Part shown: in pieces, positions 44,010 to 54,749 of the stretch
How the letters are laid out: every line of letters starts with the position of its first letter
Numbering within the stretch: the stretch's first letter is position 1
Assembly: GCF_028453695.1 (NCBI RefSeq)
Contig: NC_135778.1
Coordinates: 2,418,001-2,482,000, forward strand
DNA: 64,000 nt
Direction of reading: 5' to 3'
DNA from: Augochlora pura
Taxonomy: Eukaryota; Arthropoda; Insecta; Hymenoptera; Halictidae
The notes under the pieces: model-generated
What the model saw: the letters and a program-made list of their open reading frames with translations, nothing else
Database searches by the model: none
What the model was told of the DNA's origin: nothing
Made by a program: the position numbers and the translations under genes

Positions 44010-45370
44010 ATTTCGATTTCGAGCTAAGCTTTCGGGGCTCCGACCCCACTGGTGCGTCGTAGGAGCGCCTCGGCTCGCAGAGTGGCGTCGCGAGATGGAG
44101 GAGGAGGATGAGGAGGAGAGGGTTCCCTTTCGCAGGAGCCGGGATAGAGAGAAAAAGAGGCCGAGGAAGAGGGAAACGAGCGCGGGGTATCGAGAGAGAT
44201 AGAGAGAGAGAGAGCGAGAGAGAGAGGGACGGGAGAAAAAGATCCTTGGCTCGTTTTGGTTCCCTCTCTGCATCATCTCCCTCTCGCGCCGTCGTTCCCC
44301 GGCTCCTCCCTTGACGAAGGTCAAGACACACGAAATCTCCATTTGCCCGAGGTCGTAGCGCGCGCGGCACCTTCGAATTTCGTCGGCGGACCTTCCGAGA
44401 ATCGAACGAGGCGGCGGCGAGCCCTCGATCGAGAAACGAGCAACCGGCCGCCGCCGCCGCCGCCGCCGCGCTCTCCCTCCTCGGGTTTCTCACTTTTTTA
44501 TGACCGACCTTCGCGTATATCGCTAACGAGGTGGTCCTGTGACAACTACAAGTAGGTGGTCGCGGTGACGGCAAGAATTAGGAGGACGCTGTCCGACTCG
44601 CTCTTTCGTTCGCTTTTTCACTCGCTCTGCTTGTTCCGTTCCTTCGTTCCATCGCTCTTTCCTTCCCCCGCGTGCGCGCGCGGAGGAGCCGACGTCACGC
44701 ATCCGAGGCGTGCACGGTGGTGGTGGTGGTGGTGGGGGGAGCTGCGCGGCGGCCCGAGAAATCGAAAGGAAATACCGCCGCGGATTCCATCGGTATCGAT
44801 CGCGCCGATTAGATCGTATCGGCGGTTACGCGACGCGCCGATAACGCCGGCGAGCGGAGCGGCGCGGAGCGGATCCGTCGCGTCGGGGACCGAGTCGATC
44901 CTCTCTCCTCCTCCCACTTCCCCCTCTCCCCCACGGGCCAGCGAGAAATCGACTCGGCCCGATGGATGAATAATAAATTGCCGGGTCCCGCGTGTGTTCC
45001 GGGCGCTTTTCTCACGTACCGCGCGTAGAAAAGGAGGCGCGCGCGTGCGCGCGCAGCCCGAAAACCGGCCCCCGGGAACGAGACGGATCCCACCGCATAC
45101 GTATGATGGAATCGACAATGAGTTACCGAGAAACGCGGACTTTAACATAAATTTCCGTGCGGCCCGTTCCATTTCGACGGACTTTCACCGCTACACCTTC
45201 TCTCGGGTCTCTCTCCCTGCCCTCCCCCCCTTTCGTCGTCCATTCATTCCTACACGATCACCGTCGCCGTTAGAGCGACTACGACGCGCGAGCGCGCCCG
45301 CTGGGGTCAAACGATCGACTTTGTGTCGGAAGCGATGAAGAACGTTCGATGGAAATTGGCCGAAGCGATG
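44010..45370. other. CpG-rich block
   Basis: GA/GAGAGC tract near 44190-44230, CCG run at 44449-44469, GGT run at about 44716-44735. Frames up to 206 codons on the minus strand are low-complexity or Arg/Ser-rich with no domain. Confidence 0.4.
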
Positions 45371-45380
45371 ATATTATATT

Positions 45381-45500
45381 TTAACCCTTTGCGCTCGAAA
45401 CAAAATTTAGAATAACTTCCAGGGCTTATAGTATTTTTATTTTATGCAACAGAGTGCAATTTTTATGCATATGACATTTATTCTTGTGATAGATTTTATA
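45381..45500 (+). mobile_element. TTAA-family A left half
   Basis: TTAACCCTTTGCGCTCGAAAC, CCAGGGCTTATAGTATTTTT and TTTTATGCATATGACATTTATT match the consensus left half. After about 45500 the sequence is unrelated AT-rich DNA. Confidence 0.7.
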
Positions 45501-45835
45501 TAGATTTTATGATGTATATATATGGATTTAATGTGTGTGAAATTTAGTTAAATTCTAGTTGGTCACTTCTGTAAGATATTTAATATAATTGTTTTCGTAA
45601 AATTATTTACTATTTTTATTAATATTTTTGAAATATTTATATATTATACTTATATATAATAGAACTTATATATACCATTTTTAATAAAAAAATATATACC
45701 AATATAGCAATTAAATTGAATTTAATAAATACAAAGTTTGATCAACACGATCTACCGTCAAAGAAGCTACAGTATGAAAAATAAAAGATCGATTTTGGCG
45801 GTCGATGTCCAAGAGCTCCGACGTTTATAAGTTCG
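45500..45835. other. AT-rich block
   Basis: ATATAT-rich with GATTTTATATAGATTTTATG local repeats; nothing else seen. Confidence 0.4.
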
Positions 45836-45836
45836 A

Positions 45837-46085
45837 CTAACCCTTTGCACTCGAATGGCGACCCTAAAACACCACTAATATTGTTCTTTCGCCCTTTAAA
45901 ACAATTTTTATAGCAACAATGTTTAATTTTAGAAAAAATTCTTAAATATGGCACAGTTAGTATGAATCACGAGAATTAATTTGGTATATATATAAAATAC
46001 ACTTCGTCGCTCAAAATAAAAATACTATAGCCTAGGAAAATTATTTTAGACTTAGAGCTGAAATGGCTTCGAGTGCCATGGTTAA
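45837..46085 (-). mobile_element. TTAA-family A element, complete
   Basis: First end CTAACCCTTTGCACTCGAAT (one flank base mutated), second end GGCTTCGAGTGCCATGGTTAA. The interior CACGAGAATTAATTTGG and GCCTAGGAAAATTATTTT is inverted. Confidence 0.87.
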
Positions 46086-46089
46086 ACGC

Positions 46090-46980
46090 GCAGGCGCGGT
46101 GGAGGGTCCCCGCGCGACAGGAAAATGTCCCACGACGCCGCTCTTTTTTTTTCTTCCCAGGGCCCCGGGGTGCATGCTTTATACATAGACGCATTTTTTC
46201 CCAAAAGGACCTACCCCAAGGTTCCTGGAACCGGCACGGGGCCCTTCACGGGCCTCTCTCTCCTCTCTCCGGCCCTTCGCCAGCCAGCGAGGAGAGCGCT
46301 GCCTATCTCGGCGTAGAAGAAGCCAGACGTCGGCCTCCGACTAAATTGTCACCGACGATGGAAATCTCTCCCCCACCCCTTCGCGTGTCTCTTTGAGAAA
46401 ACTGCCGAACAGAGAGAACGAGCGAGAGAGAGAGAGAGAGAGAGAGAGAAATAGAAAGATAGAGAGAGGGAGGGTAGAGAGGTTCGAGGGGATGAGCATC
46501 GAGAAAGAAAAAAAAAAAGAAAAAAACAAGAAATACGGCCGACGGTTCTAGTTTCCGAGAAAACGCAAGCACGATCGTGTTCCAACCGCCGCGAGGAATT
46601 CGAAAACCCATAGATTCGGCTTCTTAGCCTCCCCCACCCCCTCTCTCTCTCTCTCTTTGCGCCTCCCACCCCCCTTTTCCTGTGAACCGTATCCACGGGC
46701 ACCGACACACACACACACATACACACGGCCGAACGGAAATTCTATGATCGCCGCGAGGAATTATGGGCCAGAATGCACAGTATGCCCCGAAACTGCAAAC
46801 ATCTTCGTTATTCGTGGACGGAGGGGAGGATCGTTTGCGAATGCTTTAGCGGCGGCGGACGCGCCGTTTTCGACAGGTTCGCGGCTGCTCCATTTTTGCC
46901 GTACCGCGCGTAGGTTAACGGAGCGAGGATTTTATGGGGTTGCAGGCTAATTGGGCCGGCGGAACGTGAAATTGCTGGGC
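46090..46980. other. GC-rich block with GA, CT and CA tracts
   Basis: GA run 46425-46450, poly-A with G near 46506-46526, CT run near 46640-46658, CA run 46706-46722. Unique part at 46740-46960 has CCGTACCGCGCGTAGG and ATTTTATGGGGTTG. No exon proven. Confidence 0.35.
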
Positions 46981-47034
46981 GATTGAATACGATTTACGGG
47001 GTGTCTATTTTATTGCGATTTAATGATTGTTAAA

Positions 47035-47250
47035 ATTGTTATATAGTTATAAAATTATATAGTTATATAGTTATGTAGTTATACTATTATGTATTTATAA
47101 TTACATATTTATAACATAATTTATTTACAACTACTTATTTATATATAAAGCTACATAGGTGTACAGATACATAATTATAAGTACATAAATATATAACTAC
47201 ATATTTATAAAACTGCATAGTTGTACAGATACATAGTTATACAGCTCATT
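47035..47250. repeat. AT-rich degenerate tandem repeat
   Basis: TATAGTTATATAGTTATGTA-type units then ACATATTTATAA/CTACATAG units of about 20 bp. Confidence 0.8.
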
Positions 47251-47413
47251 AGCACAAAGACCCACAGTCTACAGAAATTAAAAGAATTAACCTCATCCAG
47301 GAGTTATTTTATTAAAAAAATATTCCCATAATCAAAACCCCATTAAAATCCTTAAAAAGCATTCGCCACGTCTCCTATCCAATTTAACAAGATTTCAGCA
47401 ATAACCTTCCCAA

Positions 47414-47776
47414 TCGCTAATATTTAATAATTACAAACAATAATTGCTCCTAACCTAGAACTTTCCTATCACACTAGCTTGTCCAATTAAAATATACCTA
47501 CCGACCATTTGTTTATTACATAAACATTATCTCCGTTTTATATTTAATATCATTGTACTCTAACAGCACAAGAAAATCCATTTGCTTGCCCTAATCGCTA
47601 CTATTTAATAATTATAAACAATAATTGCTCCTAACCTAGAATTTTTATATCACACTAGCTTGTCCAATTAAAGTATACCTACCGACCACTTACTTAATAT
47701 TATATAAATATTATCTCCGTTTTATATTTAATACCATTGTACCCTAACAGCACAAGAAAATCCATTTGCTTGCCCT
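47414..47776. repeat. 181-bp tandem duplication
   Basis: TCGCTAATATTTAATAATTA starts at 47414 and, with one change, at 47595. Shared landmarks include TTGCTCCTAACCTAGAA, ACACTAGCTTGTCCAATTAA, TATACCTACCGACCA and CAAGAAAATCCATTTGC. The copies are very similar, suggesting a relatively recent event. Confidence 0.93.
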
Positions 47777-47879
47777 AAACGGCGTTCGTATTAAATACTA
47801 TATTTCAATAAATATTTTCCCGGGCTTACAAAGAATACCCGGGGGTGTCATCACAGTTTATTCATTATCACAGATAAAT

Positions 47880-48900
47880 ATGCGATAATACGTGTCACGC
47901 GTCATAGAACGGAACCTCGGAGCACGTGTAATTGTAAAAAGAGTATCGACACCGATATCTCTGGCGCGCCGTTCGAGGGCCATCAATAATGGAGATATTT
48001 TCACTTTCCTCGACGACCCGGGGACTGGATATCGTAATTTCTCGGGGCCCGGGGGGAGGGGGGCGTGGATCGTCGAATCCCATTGACACCACCACGTGTC
48101 GCGCCGCGGACGGTGTGGGAGGATCCGCTTTCAAGGGTGAGACTCTGTCGGCGGTCCGCGCAGCGCCGGACTAAAATTCCCACGCGTCGCTTCTCCGTAA
48201 GGAGCCGCGACGGTAAGGGGGGTGGTGGTAGCGTTTAAGGTAATCCTTGAGGTAAAAACCGCCGGTTTTCACGGACCTCTTTCTCGCGGCTGTTCCGTCG
48301 ACCATCCCCCTCCTTCTTAACCCTGGCTTTCCATTCGCGCGCCTCGTCGGGAAAAGGAATTTATGGCGCGAGAATTAATGGCGTCTCGCGTAACCCCGGT
48401 CCGAGAAAAATTTCGTAGAGAAATTTTTTTCCGCGGCTCATCGCGCCGCGGCGAAAATTGTTCGCGACGCGAATTGCGGCGGTGTAAATTTGAGCCGCGA
48501 GGGGCTCAGCCCGCGTAACTTAACTCGCGTAACTCGGCCAGCGTAGCTACTCTCCCTCCCTTACCGTCGCGTTTAGACGCGTCGCCGATCGAACGCGTCT
48601 CGTTAACTTTTCCCCCGAAACGGGATAAAAACGGGCGGGCAGAAGCCGAGGGAAAGATCGCGCGCGGCCCCTCGAGCGGGGCTCGTTTTTCTTTTTCGTT
48701 CCACGAACGTAGCCCTGTATGTGTTGTATGCGTGTGTGCGTGTGCCCCGGCTCCGGCGCCTGCATTTACATTTTCGAAAGGAGCATCCGCCTTTCCGAGA
48801 ACCGGCGCAGGTCACGCGGGCGACGCGCAGTCCAACGCGGGACGCGTCTATTTTCTTGGACGCCGACGCTACGAAATTGATCCCCCGGCAATTTTCTACC
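47880..48900. other. CpG-rich block
   Basis: Unique GC-rich DNA with GCACGTGT near 47922, CACCACGTGTCGCGCC near 48090, and a TTTCGTAGAGAAATTTT palindrome-like string near 48410. No coding exon recognised. Confidence 0.3.
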
Positions 48901-48901
48901 G

Positions 48902-48950
48902 TTAACCCTTTCGCACTCGGCTGGCGACTGCCACGAGGCGACGCTACGAA
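48902..48950 (-). mobile_element. TTAA-family A terminal fragment
   Basis: TTAACCCTTTCGCACTCGGC followed by TGGCGACTGCCACGAGGCG resembles the GTGACTCTGAGGCACC end of inverted copies. No second end. Confidence 0.4.
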
Positions 48951-49064
48951 TTGGCGGACTATTTTTAAGGGAATTTTGACGGGACTCGATTTGTCCGTAA
49001 TGGAGGTCTTTGATAAATTGTAGGAGTCTTCTATCGGCGGATGCGGCTGACTGCGTGTGCGTTA

Positions 49065-49320
49065 AATAAAAGTAATTGTATTAGGTATTGTATTGTTAAT
49101 AATCAAATTTTAATGTAATTAAAATAATTATATTAGATACTCTGTTGTTATTAATCGGGTACTAATAAAATTGAAATAATTATATCAGTTATTCTATTGT
49201 GTTTTAATCAAATACTAATACAATTAAAATAACTATATCAGTTGCTCCAATATTAATAACAAAATACTAGTATAATTAAAGTAATTACATCAGCAATTCT
49301 GTTGCTAACAATCACTCTCT
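49065..49320. repeat. AT-rich tandem repeat of about 57-60 bp
   Basis: AATTAAAATAATTATATYAG and CTATTGTTATTAATCAAAT-like segments recur about four times with substitutions. Confidence 0.75.
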
Positions 49321-49439
49321 ATTTTTCGATAATAATTTCCTGAATAGCTCATTAAAGATTTAACAAAGCAACAATATATAAAACGTCGACCGCGCAACGT
49401 CTAATTAAATAATTATTTCGTTCGACCGTTTAACCAAGA

Positions 49440-49860
49440 TGCAACGTTCTTATTCCGACACCGACGGTGTATCTGGTTTCCGAAAAAAAAAAAAAATCGT
49501 GCGACGTATCCCGTCACGTGGCGATCCGTTCCCGCCGTTCGCAGGCGAACCGACAACAACTACCCCCTTGCGCCGCCACCCTCTCTTCGCCGCACGGGGG
49601 CCGCGCGTCGCGGCGGTTTCGTAAAAATACGAGCTGACTAGTTCCAAGAAACTTACCGACCGTTTTCCCAGCGTAAGCTGAAACCAATGAAGAAAACGCT
49701 CGATTATCCGAGAAAAACCGGGGCGCGGTGAACGGGGGAGGAGGGGCGGCCCTTATCGCGGGGCCGCCCCTAATAATAAGAAACGAGCGCGGCGGTGGAT
49801 CCCGTTCGCGGACGTCATCGACCAGCCGGATGGCCACTCGAACGCATTTAGATTTGAGAG
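49440..49860. other. CpG-rich block with hairpin
   Basis: Poly-A run at 49484-49494, then GC-rich DNA with a strong inverted repeat. A minus-strand donor-like ACTTACC (49651-49657) lies within a minus open frame, but no acceptor, start or homology supports an exon. Confidence 0.35.
49742..49771. other. Perfect 11-bp GC-rich inverted repeat
   Basis: AGGGGCGGCCC at 49742-49752 and GGGCCGCCCCT at 49761-49771 with an 8-base spacer. It would form a very stable stem-loop. Confidence 0.75.
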
Positions 49861-49867
49861 GGCCGAT

Positions 49868-49868
49868 T

Positions 49869-49900
<32 letters not shown>

Positions 49901-49901
49901 A
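49868..49901. repeat. GA microsatellite
   Basis: GA run interrupted once by AAA. Confidence 0.9.
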
Positions 49902-49998
49902 GGATAAATATTGAATTGGCAGCTAAGTGATTGCGGATTTTTCAGTAGACGATCTTAGCGCATTCTTTTATTTTTGTCAACGTTTGTTAGGTGTTCGA

Positions 49999-50430
49999 AG
50001 CACCTAACCTATATTGTTCTCTTGTTGTTTGGACTCCCATCTTTAATTCGGTAAAAACATTGCATCGATTGGTTATTTAGTTTCGTTTTTATCCCACTTT
50101 GAAAATGGAAGAACGAGACGCGCAACCATATTTTATTATATTATTTTATTATATTAATTCGGTAAAAACATTGCATCGATTGGTTATTTAGTTTCGTTTT
50201 TATCCCACTTTGAAAATGGAAGAACGAGACACGCAAACATATTTTATTATATTATTTCAGATCGATGCACCTGATCTATAACGTTTGTTTTTTTTTGTCG
50301 TTTGGACTTCCAGCTTGAATTCAGTAAAAACATTGGATCGATAGTTTCCTTTTTTATCCCAGTTTAGAAATAAAAGAGCAAAACACGCGTTTCCGACAGA
50401 TTTTATTGCATTATTTCCGAGAAGGCAAGA
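49999..50430. repeat. Nested duplications, 111-bp and longer unit
   Basis: AATTCGGTAAAAACATTGCA starts at 50045 and 50156 (111 bp apart) with near identity through CCCACTTTGAAAATGGAAG. A diverged third copy starts at 50318 and includes the leading GCACCTGATCTATA and CGTTTGGACTTCCAGC, matching GCACCTAACCTATA and GTTTGGACTCCCATC near 50000-50040. A longer unit duplicated first and a 111-bp part duplicated again later. Confidence 0.88.
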
Positions 50431-50574
50431 ACATGGAGATGAAGCCATTTTAGAGAGAGAAACGTCCTAGAATGGACGTAAAATGGACGTCTTTAAGACG
50501 TTCGGTGTATATTGCGCGGCGACGTAAGAAGCGAATGCTTGAAAAAGCAGAGGCAAAGTGGATCTCTGTCCATA

Positions 50575-50832
50575 TTAACCCTTTGAACTCGAGGCACCAT
50601 TAAAATTGTTATAGTACGTTCCATAATAATTTTTATATTATGAAACATTAAATTTCAAAAATTATTAAAAGTACAACCGTTGTTGCGCGAGTTACAAGAT
50701 TCAATTTCATATGCATGCATCATATGCATTCAATTTCATCATTTCAATTTTGTCACATAAAATGGAAATGCAACATTTTAGAAAAGTTATCTTAGAATTA
50801 CAGTAAAAATGGCTTCGAGGGCGAATGGTTAA
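50575..50832 (-). mobile_element. TTAA-family A element, complete
   Basis: TTAACCCTTTGAACTCGAGG at one end, GGCTTCGAGGGCGAATGG plus TTAA at the other. It carries a small internal duplication of ATATGCATTCAATTTCAT near 50707-50745. Closest to the fragment at 7877. Confidence 0.87.
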
Positions 50833-50989
50833 CATATTTCCTGGCTGTTGAAAATCACATTTTGTTTCCTCTTCCAATCATTTAGATATGAAGATTAGAT
50901 TACGATTATTTATTATAAATTACAATTTTATATTATAAATTACGATTATACATTATAAATTGCGATTGTATATTATTAAAAAAAAGTAT

Positions 50990-51516
50990 TGATTTTTCGA
51001 TCGTTTGCCATAGCTCGAGTCACTGCGCGCCGCTGCCGAGAGAGCAAGAGAGCAAGAGAGAGAGAAAGAGAGAGAGAGGGGGGAAAGAGGACGCGCGAAG
51101 AGAAGTCGGCCCTTTCGGGCTATCCTCGAGAGGAATTCCGAGCCCAGTTTGGGCCCGCAAAGGCCAGAGAGACGCGGTCTCGCTCGCTCCTTGAAGCTCG
51201 CTCGTTTATTTCGCTCGCGCGCGCGCGCGCGCCCACGTTTTGGAGCGGCGCTGTGGCCTCTCTCGCTCCTTGTCTCGCCCTCTCGCGGCCCGCTTGTTCT
51301 CGTCCTGCCTCCGCGCGCCTAAGGCTTGCCTCTATCGGCCGTCCTCCGATTGGTCCGCGGGCCCAGTCATTCACAGAAAACACAGAATGCAGACGGTCAC
51401 GTGACCCGTGTGGGTCCAGGCGGCCCCGGCCAGAAGAGGCCCGGGGGTGGCGCGCTCGCTATGGCGCCAGGCGGTTCACCGCCTCGGATACCCTTCCTCC
51501 TCCCTGCTACTCCCTT

Positions 51517-51552
<36 letters not shown>

Positions 51553-51900
51553 ACTCTCTCTTTCTCTCTGCTCGATGCGCCCTCGGTCCTAGGCTCGAAG
51601 GGATGCAACGTTCCGAGGCTTCGCCGCGCAGCGATGTCGACGAACCTTTGCCGAGCGCCGTGCGAACCGCCGTTCACGGCCGATGGATGCCTCCGCTCTC
51701 TCTCGATATTCCGGCCGAATATTCGACAACCTTTGTCCCCGAGATTTCGGTTTCTCAATGGCTATCGATTCCGACGGGGTTTGCTCTATTTGAGACGATT
51801 TTCCCACCATCGCGAACGCGTTCGATTCATTTCAGATGGAAATGTGTTTTCGGTCGCGGATAATGTTTTCGATTCGGGGTTGAAGTGACCTTCGAGTGCG
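50990..51900. promoter_or_regulatory. CpG-rich block, candidate promoter
   Basis: CpG-rich block holding a GA run (51056-51078), a CG run (51216-51231), a CCAAT-like GATTGGTCC (51347-51355), the E-box at 51395-51406 and a CT run (51522-51552). The plus frame 50989-51888 is open but Arg/Ser/Leu-rich with no recognised domain. The proximity of CCAAT-like and E-box motifs is what suggests a promoter. Confidence 0.35.
51395..51406. promoter_or_regulatory. Perfect palindromic E-box GGTCACGTGACC
   Basis: A 12-bp perfect palindrome containing GTCACGTGAC, the core recognised by USF and by MITF/TFE factors (the CLEAR motif of lysosomal genes). A CCAAT-like box lies 40 bp upstream. Binding and target gene are inference; another GACCACGTGACC-like site occurs near 58527. 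Confidence 0.5.
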
Positions 51901-51904
51901 GAGG

Positions 51905-52190
51905 ATTAACAAACGGCTAACGATTAACGAAGAGTTCACGCTGAATAAAGGGTTATTAATGTCCCTATGAATAAAGGGTTATTAACATACATTAAATATG
52001 TCCCATTAAATATGGGATAGTATTGAATGAAAGGGTGACTCATAATAAAGGGTTAATCGCAAACGTATAAATAAATAAATAAAATATTAGTGGCAAGTGA
52101 AAGGTTGATTCTAAATCAAGAATTAGTTTTAAATAAAGGCTGTTAAGGATTGTTAAATTCCGCGGAAATTTCGCGTGAAATATTGCAGCT
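51905..52190. other. AT-rich block with TTAA-rich local repeats
   Basis: TGAATAAAGGGTTATTAA recurs at about 51940 and 51968, and ATAAAGGGTTAA again near 52045. The clustered GGGTTA(T)TAA words may be remnants of element ends. A decayed end CTTCGAGTGCGGAGGATTAA lies at 51891-51910. Confidence 0.45.
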
Positions 52191-52191
52191 A

Positions 52192-52371
52192 TTAACCCTT
52201 TACGTTCGCAACTATTTTAACTGTAATTTTGAAATAACTTTTCCGACCTATAGAATTTCCATTTGGAATTGAAATTGTGAGATTGTGAAATTGAATCTTG
52301 TAACTCGTGCAAGAACAGTTATACTTTCAATAATTTTAGAAATCTAACTTTTCACAATGTTAAAATTATCT
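52192..52371 (+). mobile_element. TTAA-family A copy, right end missing
   Basis: TTAACCCTTTACGTTCGCAAC, TATTTTAACTGTAATTTTG, CCTATAGAATTTCCATTT and AAGAACAGTTATACTTTCAA follow the consensus. It stops at the TTAA of the next copy at 52372, so the later element inserted into, or at the edge of, this one. Confidence 0.75.
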
Positions 52372-52623
52372 TTAACCCTTTGCACTTGAAGCCATTTTAA
52401 CTGTAAATGCGAAATAATATTCCCTACTCATAGTATTTCTATTCTATGCAATAAAGCGCACTTTTATGCGTATGAAATTGATTATTAACAACTCGTAGCA
52501 ACAATTTTTCACTATTCAACAATTTTTCTAAATCTAAACCTAATCGTTATAAAAATTATTTTGCAACGTGACAGAATAATTTTAGCGGTGCCTCAGAGTC
52601 ACCATTCGAGTGCAAAGGGTCAA
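52372..52623 (+). mobile_element. TTAA-family A element, complete, near consensus
   Basis: TTAACCCTTTGCACTTGAAG at the left and CCATTCGAGTGCAAAGGGTCAA at the right (right flank TTAA mutated to TCAA). Contains all interior landmarks: AACTGTAAATGCGAAATA, TATGCGTATGAAATTG, TAAACCTAATCGTTATAA and GCGGTGCCTCAGAGTCACC. This is one of the best copies for defining the family. Confidence 0.92.
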
Positions 52624-52662
52624 TTAATTAAATCGCTTTAATTACGCGGGGATTTTAGTGTC

Positions 52663-52687
52663 CAATTGCCGGCGACGAACGTGTTAA
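52663..52687 (-). mobile_element. Solo TTAA-family C terminus
   Basis: GCCGGCGACGAACGTGTTAA is the inverted form of the family C end at 12961 (TTAACACGTTTGTCGCCG). Confidence 0.5.
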
Positions 52688-52689
52688 CA

Positions 52690-52762
52690 GAATCGGCGCA
52701 CTTGTTACGCGGTGATCGCGGCGAGAGAGCCAGTGCGCGCGCGCGTTGCCGCGGCCGCCTGG

Positions 52763-52806
<44 letters not shown>

Positions 52807-53636
52807 CACGCCGACCGCTAAGGGTTAATTTCGGAAATATGCGGAACGGGGGCAAAAGAAGGGATCCGTACGGGAGGAACGCGATCTCCGGCAGAAATAA
52901 AGAAAAAGCAGAATGCAATTCGAACAGGTTTCGAGGAGGTGAAAAAATAAAGGCTGGCGCGTGTGTGTGTGCGTGCGTTTGTGTGGAGGGAGAGGAGGAA
53001 GAGAGGAGGAAAAGGGCCCTCGAAAACAAGCGAGGATCGTTCGTAGCCATCGCGTACCAGAGAGAACCCGAACCGGGGTGGTGGTGCTCACCCCCTCGTG
53101 TGTGTCGGGCACTGTGTCGGTGGCCCGATTCTCGGAAGGACCTCATTTGTTGCTCAGTGCTATATATCTCATTCGGGAGCCTCTGTCCGTATATCCCTCT
53201 CTCCCTCCCTCCCTCTCTCTCTCTCTCTGCCGTCCCTCGCTCTCTCTCTCTCTCTCTCTCCCCGCTCTCTCCTCACGGCCGCGTCCCCCCGCGCCCGAAG
53301 AACCACGGGATGCTGGGAATAAGTGCATGCTTTTACGAAAACGGACTACGTTTCTCGGCCCGCCAACGATGTACGGCGTGGCGAGAGTCGACGGCCGATC
53401 GTTTTCTCCACGGCCCCGTACGTACGCGTACACCCGATATACAGAAGATATACGGAGAAGAGAAGACGCCGCGCGAACGATCGACGACGACGCGCGCGAG
53501 AGAGGCTTCGAAACCGTTGCGCGCGGCGCGCGCTCTTTTTCTACCGTCGAGAAAAAAATCCGAGCGTGAGAACGTCGGATAAAAGTGTCGAACGAGCCGC
53601 GATAAACGGGCCGACGCCGCCGCCCAAGTCCCGCGG

Positions 53637-53675
<39 letters not shown>

Positions 53676-53880
53676 CACGCGCTGATTACGCCTAGACGAT
53701 TCCTGGAAAAACGACGGAAACCGACGCGGTGGTCTCTTCTCTTCTCTACAGACCTACAGCTTTTCCTCTGCCTTTCCCTTATCGCGGGGATGATAAACGG
53801 CGTTGGATCTCCGGCGGCAACGATTCCAAAATACTGGGAAGAAGTTTTTGAACGCGGGGAGATCGGTGGCAGGGAGAGTT
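52690..53880. other. CpG-rich block with GA and CT runs
   Basis: Pure GA run at 52764-52804, GT-rich stretch near 52962-52985, CCCT/CT tract at 53196-53270, pure GA run at 53641-53671. Plus-strand frames reach 278 codons but consist of the repeats joined to Arg/Ser-rich sequence, with no domain. Confidence 0.4.
52764..52804. repeat. GA microsatellite
   Basis: Pure run of about 20 GA units. Confidence 0.95.
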
Positions 53881-54109
53881 AATTACTGTGGCCTCAGTGT
53901 AGCGTTACTGTGCCTTGAATTTATTTTAATGCGCTGCGATTGTTAAGTCTAAAGTTAACGCGATGGTAGATGTGAATGCTATAGTATTAATTTTTATTGT
54001 GACGCAAAAATTACGCGGATACTGTTGCATTAAGATAAGCTAAATTATCGTGCACTCGGTAGATTTAACTCAATTTAATAACGTTTATCTTACGAAATAT
54101 CTTTGCGCT

Positions 54110-54343
54110 TTAACCTCTTTGCAGTCGGAGCCATTTTAACTGGAAAACCAAAATATTTCTTCATACGAACACTCGTTACCATTCTATAGAACCTGGAGCA
54201 TTTTATACGTTATAAAATTGAATTTTATAACTTATACAACAGATAATAGCTCTTAACAATTTTTTCAATATTAGTAAATTTGATAATTATTTTAAAACGT
54301 TGCATGATCATTTTTAGAGATGCCTGAGGTCCATTCGAATGGC
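54110..54343 (+). mobile_element. TTAA-family A element, variant A2
   Basis: TTAACCTCTTTGCAGTCGGAG, CCATTTTAACTGGAAAACC, ATTGAATTTTATAACTTATA and AACGTTGCATGATCATTTTT follow the A2 copy at 4426. The right terminal repeat is decayed (GTCCATTCGAATGG) and merges with GC-rich DNA. Confidence 0.75.
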
Positions 54344-54439
54344 GGGGCCCCTTCGCGTAACAAGTGTATTTACATTTTCAATACGAAAGAACCTACACAA
54401 TTATTAAAATACAAAATTATTTTTGTATTTTGCCCACGG

Positions 54440-54547
54440 ATGGCACTCGTATACACATCGTTCGGATGCCGAATATATACGGCACCCGTACACAGAGATC
54501 GTCTCGTGAATGTCGAATATACCCGGCACCCGTAACGAAAGGGTTAA
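54440..54547 (-). mobile_element. TTAA-family F terminal fragment
   Basis: Ends CACCCGTAACGAAAGGGTTAA. Inside, CGAATATATACGGCACCCGTA and CGAATATACCCGGCACCCGTA are two subterminal repeats about 48 bp apart, with a third partial GGATGGCACTCGTATAC upstream. Other end not seen. Confidence 0.55.
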
Positions 54548-54743
54548 ACGCGTCGATTACGAGACTGTCTCGAGTCATTCGCGAAAAGAAATCGAGATCC
54601 GCGAGATAGTCGAGTTTGGGAACCGCTGCTTTGAATAAACAGAGGCTCGGCATGCACAGAGAGAAAGAGAGAGAGAGCGTGCGAGGAGTGTGACAGAAAG
54701 AGAAAGACGCAGAAAAAACTCGTACGTGCTCGAAGCGCTGCAG

Positions 54744-54749
54744 GTAAGG
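54744..54749 (+). other. Candidate splice donor GCAG|GTAAGG
   Basis: GCTGCAGGTAAGGGG at 54737-54751 matches the donor consensus closely. An exon would end at 54743; upstream sequence (54640-54740) has GA repeats and no long frame, so it would be a 5' untranslated exon. Confidence 0.3.

Noticed and set aside
49657..49837. Minus-strand exon ending at GTCG|GTAAGTTT
   Set aside because: Peptide is unremarkable, the segment contains a perfect GC stem, and no start or upstream acceptor is supported.
50989..51888. 299-codon plus frame
   Set aside because: Spans GA run, CG run and CT run; composition matches non-coding GC-rich DNA; no conserved motif.
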